NCBI GenBank assembly: GCA_021229015.1
Contig: CM037783.1
Location: 24,246,052 to 24,310,051, forward strand
Source of the DNA: Solen grandis
Taxonomy: Eukaryota; Mollusca; Bivalvia; Adapedonta; Solenidae
Direction: 5' to 3'
DNA length: 64,000 nucleotides
The notes beneath the pieces were generated by a model that was given only the letters and a program-made list of their open reading frames with translations, was not told the DNA's origin and did not search any database. The first letter of the stretch is position 1; each line of letters opens with the position of its first letter. The position numbers were made by a program, and so were the translations under genes. This document shows positions 24,201 to 35,509 of this stretch, one piece after another.

Positions 24201-27200
24201 AACTTTCTAGTCAATTCCACAAGCAATTTCTGAGATATAAGCTGGATAGTTGCTTGAATGCAAAAATTTAACCAAAATTCTTAGTTAAAAGGGTGTTATA
24301 ATTTTTAATATATTCCATCAAGTGTTATCTTCCTTTATAGTATGATACCCCTAAACATATTAAAGATGTTTCAAATCAATCCCATGCCTGGACTCTGAGA
24401 TATAAGCATGAAAGTACCTTGCATGCAAAACTTTAACCAAAATTTCTAAGTTTAAAAAGGGGACATAACTTGTAATATATTCCATCAAAAGTTATCTACC
24501 TTGATAGTATGATACTCCTAAACATATCAAAGATGATTCAAATCAATCTCATGCCTGGATACTGAGATATTAGCATGAAAGTAACTTGCATGCAAAACTT
24601 TAACCAAAATTTCTAAGTCAAAAAGGGCAATAATATGTAACATATTCTATCAAGAGTTATCTACCATGAAAGTATGATACCCCTTAACATATCAAAACTT
24701 AAAATCAATCCATGTGTATCTGAGATATAAGCATGAGAGTATCTTGCATGTAAAACTTTAACCAAAATGTCTAAGTTAAAAAGGGGCCATAATTTGTAAT
24801 ATATTCCATCAAGAGTTATCTACTTTGGTTGTCTGATGCCCCTAAACATACTCATAAACTTTCAAGTCAATACCATGAATGCTTATTGAGATACAAACTA
24901 GATAGTAGCTTGCACGCAAAACTTTAACCAAATTTTCTATTGCATGCAAAATTTTAACCAAAATTTCTAAGTTAAAAAGGGGCCATAATTCACATTAAAT
25001 TCATTCAAGAGTTATTTACCTTGGTTGTCTGATGCCCCTGAACATATCTATAAAGTTTCAAGTCAATACCATAAAGGGTTATTGAGATATAAGGCTGATG
25101 GTAACTTGCACGCAAAACTTTAACCAAAAGCTGCAACGCCAACGCCGACGCCAGGGTGACTACAATAGCTCTCATATTCTTCAAATAGTTGAGCTAAAAA
25201 TGGACTTTTTCTACATTTACAGACGACATATTCAACTTATAAAGTTTGTCCAATAACTACATTTGATCAATGATTAAACTGGTTTACAAAAAAAGGAACA
25301 TCCAAAACTTGATAATATGATAGGCAAAACTTACTTACCTTTTCTACAACAAATTTTGAGAATCGCTGCACTCTCTTTGGTACAAATGTATTGGAAAAAC
25401 TCTCTTGTCCTAATGCTAGTTTTCCATGTCTTCCATCACCAAATGTATATAATTGGCCTTTTTCTGTTGAAAAAAAAGGCATATACAATAATACCATATA
25501 CTGATACTGCAAAATAATGAATATTAGCTGACATTAAATTTCATCAAATCTGTAATACAGTCAACTTCCTGGGAGCATATTTTCATGGATAAATGCAGGA
25601 GAAAACATTATGTCTACTAACGATCATTTTTGTGGAATTTATATTCATGGATACAATTATTTTCCAAATCCACGATTATAAGTCTCCAACAAAATTCAAT
25701 GGTTTTTAAGTAATAGTTTTAATTTCCTGTCATAGTGACAAGAATTATTATTCACAAAATTAATAATAAAACTACAATTTTCTAGAATTTGTAAACAGAA
25801 AAAGATGTACATAAATACTAAAGATGTCCTATGGTTATCTCGAAGGGGAAATAAAAGAGGTCCAAGTGCATTTACAACATTGAAAACTAGAATTATTACT
25901 GAAGGTGATTAATACCCCCGCAAAATGCTTTGATACAGGAGAAGCCAGACTCCAGGCGGAGCATAGATTAGAACCCATATATATAGTATATTGGTTATAA
26001 TAGTAAGTAATAAGTAAGTAAAGTCTTTATTTAAAGTGGATAGAAAGTCAGTTATGGTTGTTTGGCACAGTAGTTTTAAAGTGTAGAGTTACAGTTCTTG
26101 GACACTGCACTTCTCCTAGTCACCATCTGTTTACATTTTAAGTTCAAAAATAAATACCATGTATAATATTCGAGTTATGTTCGGGAAAAAAAAAACAATT
26201 TAACAAAGGGAGATAATTAAAAAATGGGACCAGGAAGAGTTACAGTTATTGGACAATGCATCTTTTCCTAGTTGCCATCTGTTTACTTTTTAAGTTTCAA
26301 GTCAATACCTTGTATAATTTTCGAGTTATGTTCTAGAAAAGAAAAACTGAATTAAGCAAAGGAAGATAATTCAGAAATGGGACCAGGGCAATAACTCTGC
26401 CATCCTTGAGACAACTGAAGTGAAATTTATGACATGCACCTCTCCTGGGGATTATCAGTGCACACACAAAATTTGAACCGAATCAGTTAAGAAATGTAGT
26501 AGTTTGCATCACAAAATATTTAGAGTCCAATCAGGGAAAATAACTCTATAATTCTTGAGATAACTCAAGTGAAATCTATGTTACGCACCTCTCCACCTAA
26601 TTATCAATCCACACATAAAATTTGAACCGAATCGCTTGAGAAATGTAGAAGTAGTTCGCGTCACAAGATATTTAGAGTTGAATCAGGGGCAATAACTCTG
26701 AAATCCTTGAGATAACTCAATTTAAATTTATGACACGCACCTCTCCATCTGACTGTCAATCAACATACAAATTTTGAACAGAATTGGTTAAGAAATGGAA
26801 ATGTAGAAGGAGTTCGCGTCACAAGATATTTAGAGTCGAAATCAGTGACAATAACTCTTTTAATTCTTGAGATAACTCAAGTGAAATTTATGTCACGCAC
26901 CTCTCCACCAGATTATCAATGCACACACAAAATTTGAATCAAATCAGTTAAGAAAGATAGAAGTAGTTCGTGTCACAAGTTTTTGGGATGGACGGACAGA
27001 CTGACAAATCAACAAACCAACAGACCAACTGCCATAGGACCGAGCGACTGACTCCTATATACCCTCTCTCAAACTTCATTTGCGGGGGTATAAAAAACTG
27101 ACATTCAATTCACACAAGCAAATCACTACTAATCACTGCTGGGATTGAGTGTCCTGGTCCCTTCTCCTGTAATTAGCTGGGCATTGCTATGTGACTGAAA

Positions 27201-30200
27201 TAATTCAACAAGGAAACTCACTCCTCAGTTTGTTGTACCTGATATAATAGCTGTGTGATTTTCTCCGCATGCAACTGCAGACACCTTGAAGGGGATGTTC
27301 AGCTTGCGGGGGAAGGAGATCTGAAGGCACTGTGTCCCATGCCCAATCTGACCACTCGGCCCCTCCCCAAATGTGTACACATTGCCTTGCTCTGTTCAAC
27401 AAAATAGACAAATACATGAAAATATATAAAAGTTATATAGGGTATTTTATCATATAAGATAAATTTTCATTTTTCACTATAAAAGATAAGCTGTTTAAAT
27501 TAATGTCATTTGTAACATATATCATATGATTAGGATTATATCATTAATTTTTCTACGGTCATTTTCCCCTTTCCTTTTGAATCTGCATTAGACATTATGA
27601 GATGGAATGAAAACACACATACAGAAATATGAAAATAAATCAGCCGAACTACTTGTCCACTTCTTTTCAAATGAAACACTTTATCACGCATGTTTGCCAT
27701 TGTATACCATGATGTACCACAGCTTTGTCAGATAGAAAGCAGTTAATACTATGCTTCCTTTTTTATGCAAGAAATGAAGGAGATATGACCAGTATAAAAC
27801 CTGATGACAGCGTGTTTCTTGCAAGCTGATGTCTCATACAGGACATTTATGTCATTTCTTTAATAACACAAAAGCGGTTAGCCTTTTAACTCATGAATAT
27901 TCATTTACTTATGACTTTGTGATTATTAATTGAAGAATATAAGCTGCAATATTGTACATCAGAGCAAACAGAGGAACCCTGATCAGACAAAGGCTGTTTG
28001 CCTGTACATCAAAAAGAGTCTATATGAGATGAGGATTAACCACAACAGTGAGTCAGTTAGATAAACGCCGCTTTTCTGTATGATTCAAGCCGCTCCTAAT
28101 GGTTTTCCTAATTCACAGGTGTGATGTTTTTGCTTGTTCTGTGACTAACTGTTTGTGTCTGGTATATTACTTTGACTGAAATGTGATAATAGGCATCAAA
28201 GATCTCCTGGTTTCAACTGTCTGTTCTAAGTGAGTCATTTGTTTGCCAAGGCATCAAAACATGTCTAGAGCTTGATTCTAGTTCTTTATTTTCCATTGGG
28301 AGTGGAAAGTCTTTTAGAATTATAAAGCATTACAATGTATATCCTCCCTCTTTTTTCATTATGTAAATGAGTTTATACTTACATAAAAATAAAATACATG
28401 CCATGATGTCTTAAAAAGCAAAGAAATGAGGGACCAAAATGCACTTGCACATTTGCTAATAATGATGCATGTGAAGTCAATGGTTATTTTATCAAAGCTT
28501 CCTGACCAAAAAATCCCTATTTATCTTTCCACTGAAAAATTTCTGGTCATGTAACTACAAGCGAACATTTTTTAAGGGTGGCATTGTATTTGTTTTTATG
28601 ACCTTACCTGTAACAGCTACTGTGTGTGAGTTTCCACAAGCTACGGCCTTCACTCTCTCAGGCAGTGTGACTTTTTGTGGTGTGTCTGTTTCATCCGGGT
28701 CATCACCAAGTCCTAGTTTACCTCCCTCATTTTCACCGAATGTATATAGGTCACCTGATTCTGTGTGTGTAACAAATACAACAAGAACTGATCTAATGTC
28801 CTTATAAATATTCAAATGGTGTTCGTATTATAGACAGAAACATCAACACCAGGGCAATCTACCAAAATGTGCCTGAGGTATAGATGATCCTTATACACAC
28901 TGCAAATGCATGATTGATATTTTTTCTTGCATATCTTCAGGACTTTTCAGATGTTTATGATCATCAACTTGAGTGAATATTTTGAACTTTTTCTTTATGG
29001 CAGTGTAGCAATTTGCGATGGGAATCTTTGATTAGTTCAGACTGTTATGATTCTATATGAGCTGTCAGGAAGAAGAGCACTTGACACACAATATCTCCCA
29101 CAACTAAAACTGCTGACATATTGTGTCACATAAGCAAAAATATGAACTCTAAAATAGGTCATTTCCATGGATGAAAGATATATTAAAATAAGAAATATTT
29201 CAGCTGACTTGAATTAGATATTATCTAGTTTATTTAAGCTGATATCTAATAAACAGTATTTCAGTCATTTGAAACTTTTCAATAATATGATTTCATGTAA
29301 ACAGTACTTTCCTACCACAGACTACATGATACCATAGACAGTTACATTAACATGAGAGTGTGCAGCCAAATCCTCAAACTATCCAAAACACTCATAAGAT
29401 AGAAAATGTGAATTCTACTAAATGAAACAGTTTTCATCTGTTAAATATTCTTGTGTGAAACTAACCATGAAAGCAATGGAAATTATTACCTCATGAAAAT
29501 GAAGGATTTTGCAGTATACTGAAAACTGGTGTAAAACAAAATATCATGAGCACACAAAGCCCAACTAAATCAAGTTATGAATCTTCCTAGGTTATCTAGG
29601 ACCAGGACTTAAGGTAAGGAGTTAGTGAGAACCCTAGTCCAATGTTCTTGAAGATAAAAATGATAATTAAGTATGATTTTCATACACAGCACTCATTAAT
29701 ATTAATGGGGATACTACATAAGATCTGAGCATGAAATTGTACTTAACCCTTTCCCTCATAGAGGAAACCATGAAAAGACCTATGCGAACAACATAAAACC
29801 AGATCAGCCTGCGAGTAACTCGCAGGCTGATCAGGTTTTATGCTGTTCGCTGCTCCTCAGTGGTCTGGAAATGAGGACTTTATAATTAAATTTGGTAAGG
29901 TTTACTGTGGTTTTCTGCAGATCAGGCTTTATGTGGTACCTATTGAGTGCATCAAAATGAGTATATGAGGGAAAGGGTTAATCATTTTCAAGAAGACAGG
30001 GTCTGCTGTGTGAGGTTTGGACCCACCTGTGACAAGAGCTGTGTGATAGTATCCACAAGAGATACAGATCACTTCCTCCTCCATCATCAGCTCCTGGGGC
30101 TCCAGGCACTCTGTCTTCCCTCCAAGTCCCAGCTGGCCCTCGCTGCCTGACCCCCACACAAACACTGCCCCACCCTCTGAAACAAACATAGCAAATACAG

Positions 30201-33200
30201 TTTGGTTTTTTTTTTCGTCCCTTAAAATAGTATTACTAAAATAAATGTTGATCAAATTGAAATTGTTTCTTCCTCAGAACAGCAAATTCTGGGAAGTCCT
30301 GAGAGAAAACAAATCTTAAGTTGACAATTTGTATGATTTAGACCACAATCCATTAATACAGGATTTGTGCAGTCTCAATGAGTCTTACACAGTCAAAGAA
30401 GTAACCCCTACATGGAGTCTGGCACTCATCCTGTGACCTACTTACCTGTGAGAGCCACAGAGTGTTCTGTCCCTGCAGCCAACATTTTGTACTGCTGGAC
30501 AACAAGACTGTCGATACATTTCGGGACGTTACTGGCTGGTGAATCCTCCACCCCAAGCTGGCCATCTCCATTAGCCCCAAATGCATACAACTTGCCAGAC
30601 TCTGAAACAGTGTTGGATACACACATCAGTTCATTCAAATTTATTTTCTTTTACACCTATTACAAGAAAAGTTTTACAGCTTATACTAATCCCTTCCTAT
30701 GGTACCTGGGTTGGTCCAGTACTTTGTTCCTGGGAAGGTCTTGAAAAATGAAAAAAACATCCTTGTAGTGATGAAACTTACTGTCTTCAGATCTGAAGCT
30801 ATGAACTTTACCATTAAAACATGAAGTAGTATATACAGTTGTATGATTAAACTTATTTTCTAATCAGATAAAAATATGAATTTTACATCAACATGAGATT
30901 TTTTTTTAACAGTCTTAAAGAAATATCAGTGGAATTACTTACAACTAATACAGCGATGAACAGAAAAGAGGTAACAGAACACTTAATTTTGAAGAAAAAA
31001 AATTATTCCTCTACTACAGGTACCAAAACTTACCTGTTGCAACAATAGTATGTGATCTTCCACATCCCACAAGTTTAACTTTCTCTGTCTTTAAAGCTAC
31101 AAAGGATAACAAATCAGGATAAACACATAACTCATCTATGAGATAGCATCAATGTTTTAGGCACAAATTTTAAACTTTAGAAATGACTTACAACAATATT
31201 GTGACATGAAATTAGTAATGGTGGACATTAAAAGCTGTAAAATGATTTTAGAAATTATTGTTGTTTTATTGAATAACAAGAATTTGGTAATTCCCTTTTC
31301 TATGACCATCAAGAGTGGATTTTTTTTTATCTTGAACTAAGCAACTATTGATATATTTCCCTCCGCAAGTCCTTGTTAATTAAATCTTCCTTATTAAAAG
31401 GTATCATATCAATTTCAACAAACAAGAATTACTAGTTGACAAAGAATAAATAAGAAACAAAACTGTTACAAGAATACAGAGTGATATAATAGTGTATCCT
31501 ATATTACTTTCGGGGAGAGGAAGTCTTACATTTGATACAACTGGGTCTATCTGCTGTAGTTGAAGTCCCGAGTCCCAGCTGTCCCCAATCATTAACTCCA
31601 AATGTGAAGACTCGGCCACTTTCTGATACAAAATATAAATAAATATTAAAGTGTCTCTTTTCTTTAATTAAAATATATTTATCACTTCAAATCAGAAATA
31701 ATAATGAGAAGTGCTTGAGGAAAATATTAATATCAAGAAAGCGGACAAGGTTCACTTTAAAAAATTAAATCTTAATTCAAATTAAGAACAAATTCATACA
31801 GCATACAAAAATCCATCTATATATTTTAAAAGTTTGGTAATTACCATTTAGCAATTCACTACACAAGAATTCTATAATTACATGATTGTAGCAGGTTAAT
31901 AAACCAATATAAAATAGCAGAAGTAACACCACTTATGTGGACTACATTTCCTTAACCCTTTACTTCATGAATATTCATTTTCAAATTTATAATATAATGA
32001 ATATTAATTAACTGAACTTTAAATGATATATTCAAGTCATAAATGAAAATCCTGCCCACCTGCTACAAGGGCTGTATGTTCATCCCCACAACCAACATCT
32101 CGTACTTGGTCATTCCGAACCCAGAATTTGTTTGGAAGATTGTCTGCAAATTTACTTTTCCCGAATGTAAAAACGGCTCCAGTATCTGAAAAAAAAAGGA
32201 AGATTTGATATTTCATTTTCTGTAAAATTAAAAACATGAATTGATATGATACATTCATGTATTGTACTTTGTTTCAATATCTTCAACACAGTTTGTATTG
32301 TTTGATTAACACTAACTCACAACTTATGGTGATCCAAATCAAAGCCACTATAGTTGGACAAGCCCTTTGTGCGTTGGAAAGACACCAGACGCCAGAGGAA
32401 CTCTAACTGTAAACACTTCCCTGAATTCATAACTACAAATGGGCTATATGGCCATCAGTTACAGTACTGATCTTTTAATTAAATGTGTAAGGTTCTATTA
32501 TGCTTTCTGATGAAAAAGCTGGGCTTGTAAAACATCTGAAATGCAGGTATAGATTTCCACCATTAAAAAGTTGACCCTTGTCACCTTTTTTAACAGTAGT
32601 TATGTATGCAATGTATCATATTTAATTAAGCCACAAAACTTATACACATCTCTGATCAGAGATTAACCATGTCAGTCAGAGCTATGACAATAAACATAAC
32701 AACACATCAGACATTTGAACTTTTCATATTTAGACATATGTCTACCTTTGCAGTTTCATTTGTCTATCCCATGAATCACAGACTGGTTTCCCAAACAAGC
32801 AGCAAGAGGAATGCACATTACAATTGTTTTGAAAATGATGCCTTTATATTTTATTTACTCTAAGTTGAGACTACTGTGTTCTAAAAATAGAACAGCAACA
32901 TCAACCAAAGGTTGGTTACATCTTGAATTGACAAGTTCATAATTATTTCACCCAGAGTCAATTTCACTCACCAAAAGGACAAGTATTAATTTATATCCCC
33001 ATTACCAGCAGCTCATTTGATGCTAAGACACAATGCTACAAGTCACTGTGTGTCTAATCCTTGATTATGCATCTGCTGTATGCGACTCCCACTCTTCTTA
33101 AAATATGAATCAGCTCGAAGTAGTGCATCACAGAGCAGTTTGTTTTATATTAGGGGACTACTTGTCCACAGTTGTGTACCTGTAATTTATGATAGCGTGC

Positions 33201-34213
33201 TACTTTTTTTACGGTTTGGCGCAATCCCCTACAGAGGCTTGACAACCAGTTCCAAAAATAGCATGTCGCGCCAAGCGGCTCATTGATCCAACAAGGGGAC
33301 TACGAGACCACTAGTAGTTTGAGTCAGATGACTGCCGCTTTAGTAGACTTGTAGTGATGTACAGCCTACAGGATCATGAGTAACCAGATTGATATCCAAG
33401 CTGGCAATATCCTTCAACTGTATCTGTCTCCTTATAATGAGGTTGTGATGTCAGTTTTCTCCTCCCATTCTGTAGTACATATACCTGGGGCCACATACCT
33501 GTGCACTTTCTTCAAAGATTTAGGCCTAATGCCATATGCCAGTCCCAAGTAATATTTAGGAGAGGCATTGACACTGAAGTGATTAGTCTACAGAGGCACT
33601 TTCAACAGCTTTGCTGTTGGACTAGCTCTTTAGGGAATGTGGTTTGATCTCTGACAGAGGCCAGAAATATTTCCCTCTGAAATTACTTCAACACTCTGTA
33701 TTAATCAATGCACTACAGTTCTATTGGTTTTGATTTCTGCACATCATGCTAGCCTCACAAAACAGTAGTGTCAAACAGTGCACTGAAACTTGATGCCCTG
33801 CACTTATTAGCTGGAATAACAACCCATGTAAAAAAGTAAACCAGTCATTCATAGAACTTAAATCTCACATTGGACATGGACAAGTTTTCACTTATTTTGT
33901 CCAGATGTGACGGGTGTAATTTTCCCATGAATCCTTCTCTCAGACATGATTATCCATGGATATAAATCGAAAGTAGAAGCTCTATCTTTCTAAATGATGC
34001 AAAATTCATGAGAAGTCTGGACATGAATTTATAGGTAAAATGAGGCCTTATCCAATTGTCATGCGTCATAAAGGGCTTTTGAATAAGCATTCAGATAGAA
34101 TTCCAAACAATTTACAGAAGAATTATCAGTTAAAACAATATGCAGCTATCAAAGAAGGCTTATTATCGAAATTTTATTTTACCTGGTATGTCAGAATCGT
34201 CTTCAGCCGCCAT
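21192..34213 (-). CDS. RPGR: X-linked retinitis pigmentosa GTPase regulator orthologue (RPGR), thirteen coding exons, 3' end not seen
   Basis: Thirteen coding exons join (minus strand): 34213-34183, 32185-32060, 31622-31530, 31096-31034, 30601-30446, 30176-30027, 28760-28608, 27391-27239, 25463-25339, 23468-23271, 22985-22844, 22156-22104, 21266-21192. All introns are GT-AG and the frame is unbroken for 506 codons. The first 370 residues form an RCC1-type beta-propeller: repeated G-x-L/V-Y-x-F-G and GQLGLG motifs, each followed by a CGxxHT motif. The opening block TGAVFTFGKSKFADN and the CGDEHTALV that follows match RPGR specifically, as do FGDGRHGKLALG and CGGCHM at the propeller's end. After residue 370 it becomes polar and acidic/proline-rich. 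RPGR binds RPGRIP1, PDE6D and ARL3/RAB8-type partners at the connecting cilium and transition zone (family knowledge). The acidic repeat tail and any prenylation box are not present in the window; the 3' end probably lies in or past the gap at 20188. Confidence 0.93.
21337..21412. mobile_element. short palindromic MITE-like hairpin, copy 2 (RPGR 3' flank, downstream of exon order)
   Basis: Arms TCCATTGAAGAAAGCCAG and CTGGTTTTCAATGGA enclose a loop with TATATA. Same family as 5913-5986. It lies in the intron between RPGR exons 12 and 13. Confidence 0.7.
21827..21975. mobile_element. TTAA-flanked near-perfect palindromic MITE, copy 1 (piggyBac-like)
   Basis: TTAA at 21827-21830 and 21972-21975 flank inverted ends CCCTTTCCCTCATA and TATGAGGGAAAGGG. 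The whole 141-bp core reads as one large inverted repeat centred on GCCTGCGAGTTACTCGCAGG. TTAA duplications with CCCT-starting inverted ends are characteristic of the piggyBac superfamily. It lies in the RPGR intron between exons 12 and 13. No coding capacity. Confidence 0.85.
22104..22156 (-). CDS. RPGR: RPGR exon 12
   Basis: 53 bases, residues 464-481, leaves in phase 0. Encodes an acidic ESKDAESDQEEVQEDVIK segment. Donor is AAG|GTTGGT, weaker than the others in this gene. Confidence 0.65.
22844..22985 (-). CDS. RPGR: RPGR exon 11
   Basis: 142 bases, residues 417-463, enters in phase 0 and leaves in phase 1. Encodes LNRTLPALAGHQR, comparable to the NVLQRTLSA-type segment after the vertebrate propeller, then a proline-rich linker. 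Confidence 0.75.
23271..23468 (-). CDS. RPGR: RPGR exon 10
   Basis: 198 bases, residues 351-416, phase 0. Begins VSCGGCHMICLAKL, which closes the propeller, then turns into an acidic/serine stretch (DDWSSSEED) and a basic RDRRRKH patch. Confidence 0.88.
23540..25200 (+). repeat. tandem-repeat-bearing element in RPGR intron 9, units of about 166 bp
   Basis: The marker AAAACTTTAACC recurs at about 24096, 24262, 24427, 24594, 24752, 24918, 24948 (partial) and 25114, mostly 158-167 bp apart. Each unit also carries GATACCCCTAAACATAT, TCAATCCCATG and TGAGATATAAG. The right end has AACGCCGACGCCAGGGTGA and GAGCTAAAAA, which I know as the terminus of a widespread bivalve repeat. Fully intronic between exons 10 and 9. 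Confidence 0.7.
25339..25463 (-). CDS. RPGR: RPGR exon 9
   Basis: 125 bases, residues 309-350, enters in phase 1 and leaves in phase 0. Encodes LYTFGDGRHGKLALG, near-identical in pattern to the last full blade of vertebrate RPGR. Confidence 0.92.
25912..27091. mobile_element. 1.18-kb non-autonomous element with 13-bp inverted ends and internal tandem repeats
   Basis: ATACCCCCGCAAA at 25912-25924 is the exact inverse of TTTGCGGGGGTAT at 27079-27091. Inside, ATAACTCT-containing units start at about 26391, 26540, 26692 and 26851 (149-159 bp apart), each with ACGCACCTCTCC and CACAAGATATTTAGAGTC. Two earlier units share TGCCATCTGTTTAC 149 bp apart. A GACGGACAGACTGAC block precedes the right end. 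Lies in the RPGR intron between exons 9 and 8. No protein is encoded. Confidence 0.75.
27125..27205 (+). repeat. SINE tail remnant
   Basis: TGTAATTAGCTGG, then GCTATGTGACTGAAAT and a C-A-A rich end, matches the 3' part of the SINE family at 15458-15708 in the opposite orientation. The head is absent and the sequence diverged. Ends close to RPGR exon 8. Confidence 0.5.
27239..27391 (-). CDS. RPGR: RPGR exon 8
   Basis: 153 bases, residues 258-308, phase 1 at both ends. Encodes VYTFGEGPSGQIGHG and CGENHTAIIS. Confidence 0.9.
28608..28760 (-). CDS. RPGR: RPGR exon 7
   Basis: 153 bases, residues 207-257, phase 1 at both ends. Encodes LYTFGENEGGKLGLGDD and CGNSHTVAVT. Confidence 0.92.
29743..29981. 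mobile_element. TTAA-flanked MITE, copy 2 (long form, piggyBac-like)
   Basis: TTAA at 29743-29746 and 29978-29981; inverted ends CCCTTTCCCTCATA and TATGAGGGAAAGGG. The left half matches copy 1, including GATCAGCCTGCGAGTAACTC; the right half has an extra block (GCTCCTCAGTGGTCTGGAAA...) not in copy 1 but shared with copy 3 in opposite orientation. Sits 45 bp downstream of RPGR exon 6 in the intron. Confidence 0.85.
30027..30176 (-). CDS. RPGR: RPGR exon 6
   Basis: 150 bases, residues 157-206, phase 1 at both ends. Encodes FVWGSGSEGQLGLGG and ISCGYYHTALVT; the CGYYH string is shared with vertebrate RPGR. Confidence 0.92.
30446..30601 (-). CDS. RPGR: RPGR exon 5
   Basis: 156 bases, residues 105-156, phase 1 at both ends. 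Encodes LYAFGANGDGQLG and ends AGTEHSVALT; this blade has Ala-Gly where other blades have Cys-Gly. Confidence 0.92.
31034..31096 (-). CDS. RPGR: RPGR exon 4
   Basis: 63 bases, residues 84-104, phase 1 at both ends. Encodes LKTEKVKLVGCGRSHTIV, the CGxxHT half of the same RCC1 repeat begun in exon 3. Confidence 0.88.
31530..31622 (-). CDS. RPGR: RPGR exon 3
   Basis: 93 bases, residues 53-83, phase 1 at both ends. Encodes FGVNDWGQLGLG, the GQLGLG signature of an RCC1 repeat. Confidence 0.9.
32060..32185 (-). CDS. RPGR: RPGR exon 2, first propeller blade
   Basis: 126 bases, residues 11-52, entered and left in phase 1. Carries GAVFTFGKSKFADN and CGDEHTALV, the most RPGR-specific part of the N terminus. 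Confidence 0.92.
32186..34182. other. RPGR intron 1
   Basis: About 2 kb between exon 1 and exon 2. Contains a diverged dispersed repeat at 33165-33295. Nothing else recognised. Confidence 0.7.
33165..33295 (-). repeat. dispersed repeat fragment, copy 2
   Basis: Reverse-complement relative of 14055-14165, sharing CAATGAGCC...GGCGCGACATGC, TATTTTTGG and AATTACAGGTACACAA. Intronic in RPGR. Confidence 0.5.
34183..34213 (-). CDS. RPGR: RPGR exon 1 (start codon)
   Basis: Encodes residues 1-10, MAAEDDSDIP, plus one base of codon 11, and ends at CCAG|GTAAAA. The ATG (34213-34211) is chosen because the spliced frame continues directly into the conserved DTGAVFTFGKSKF block. Vertebrate RPGR also has a short acidic lead before this block. 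Confidence 0.85.
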
Positions 34214-34217
34214 ATTT

Positions 34218-34231
34218 GTTACCTGCACAAC
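34218..34231 (-). promoter_or_regulatory. X-box-like (RFX) motif just upstream of the RPGR start
   Basis: The minus strand reads GTTGTGCAGGTAAC, two six-base half sites with a two-base spacer. The right half GGTAAC is a perfect X-box half site and the left half departs at one base. RFX factors drive ciliary genes through such boxes close to the start. A single near-match of this length can occur by chance. Confidence 0.35.
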
Positions 34232-34238
34232 AATAATA

Positions 34239-35119
34239 CAACAGGTGCTCGTGACGCAATTTCCTTCCGAAAAGTTTATAATACGGAATCAGTTAACAGA
34301 TCTGAGATACAAGATACAAAAAGCTTTCATTTGACGTCGGACTTGATAACAATATAAGTTAACATTAGCATGAAGCTATTTGCCCAACAAAATATGGAAC
34401 AGGTTTAATAGTCCGTGGCTTAATAGACGAAAGTTGTACACATTTCCCCCTTCAAATCATAAGTGGTTCTAACAACAAAATTAACAACAGCTAAGTAAAT
34501 AATCCAACTACATGAAATAATTGTTATTCTTGGTCTCTGAGAAAAAAAAATGTACTAATGTCATTCGATTTTACCTGGTTAAAGGGTACGGCAACCCCAA
34601 TAGGTGTCATCAATAAGTTATAATTATCATAAAATGTTGCTATTTGACACAGTTACAGCAGTTTCAGACACAAATATTTTAAATTAGAAAATAAGTCAAG
34701 CATCTTGTGGTCTGATGTTCTATGGGATCAACACTGCTTAAGCAATCATTGTTCATATTCAATATGAATGATTTTTTCTTTTAAATATAGTTGTATATAT
34801 TACGCATTTCATTAGATTCTTTATTATCATACCATTCCTGTATTAATGTATTAACAAGTAAGTGTTGTTTAAACATGTTTAAAACGACAACTTCATTTAC
34901 ATGGATTTCAAACATATAATTAAAACCATAACACATAACAACCATTTAACATTGGATACCTAATTTTTCTTTCCATTTCAGCAATCATTATAAGACAAAT
35001 TATAGACGTTTTCCATTATGATATTCTCAGAATTTTTAACTTTAAACCAATATTTAAGTATACGCATATATCTTAGCTATATATAAAGGATATCTCCCTA
35101 ATTCGCCATATTCGGCAGC
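34239..35119. other. RPGR upstream region, no recognised gene
   Basis: Apart from the two possible promoter motifs near the start, AT-rich sequence with no readable protein and no divergent gene on the plus strand. Confidence 0.5.
34332..34338. promoter_or_regulatory. CRE-like TGACGTC about 120 bp upstream of RPGR
   Basis: TGACGTC occurs about 120 bases 5' of the RPGR ATG, where a core promoter would be expected. It fits a CREB/ATF core motif but is short, and no other promoter element (TATA, clear initiator) was recognised. Confidence 0.25.
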
Positions 35120-35132
35120 ATTAGATATACCT

Positions 35133-35335
35133 GACTTGAATATTTGAGTTTACCGTCGTTTCGACAGTATTTCAGTCATATACCGACGTCCAGCTAATAA
35201 TTACAGGTGGAGGAAGACCCCAAATACACGGAGGCATCCGGGTAAAACCACCGACCTACCGCAAGCCAGCTGGAAGGCTTCCTCACATGAAAATCCGAAT
35301 GACCCTGCCAGGATTCGAACCCACGCGGTGAGGGG
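35133..35335 (-). mobile_element. tRNA-headed SINE, head-truncated copy
   Basis: Minus-strand B box GGGTTCGAATCCTGG near 35310-35321 and the same body as the 15458 copy (AGCTGGCTTGCGGTAGGTCG); the A-box end is missing. Flanks ATTAGATATACCT (35120-35132) and ATTAGATGTACCT (35336-35348) form a 13-bp target duplication with one mismatch, so it is older than the copies at 15.4 and 51.2 kb. Confidence 0.8.
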
Positions 35336-35509
35336 ATTAGATGTACCTAGTCTTAAGTATTTTCTTACAAAACTTACGATGAAGTCTTTCTGTTTCTTCT
35401 GATTTCGTGAATAATTCGAATAATTTAGTATTGAACCAACAAATGAATAAAATTATTGACATAGTCAACTTTTTGCACTTTATTTATAATTAAGATATTC
35501 AAAGCGTTT

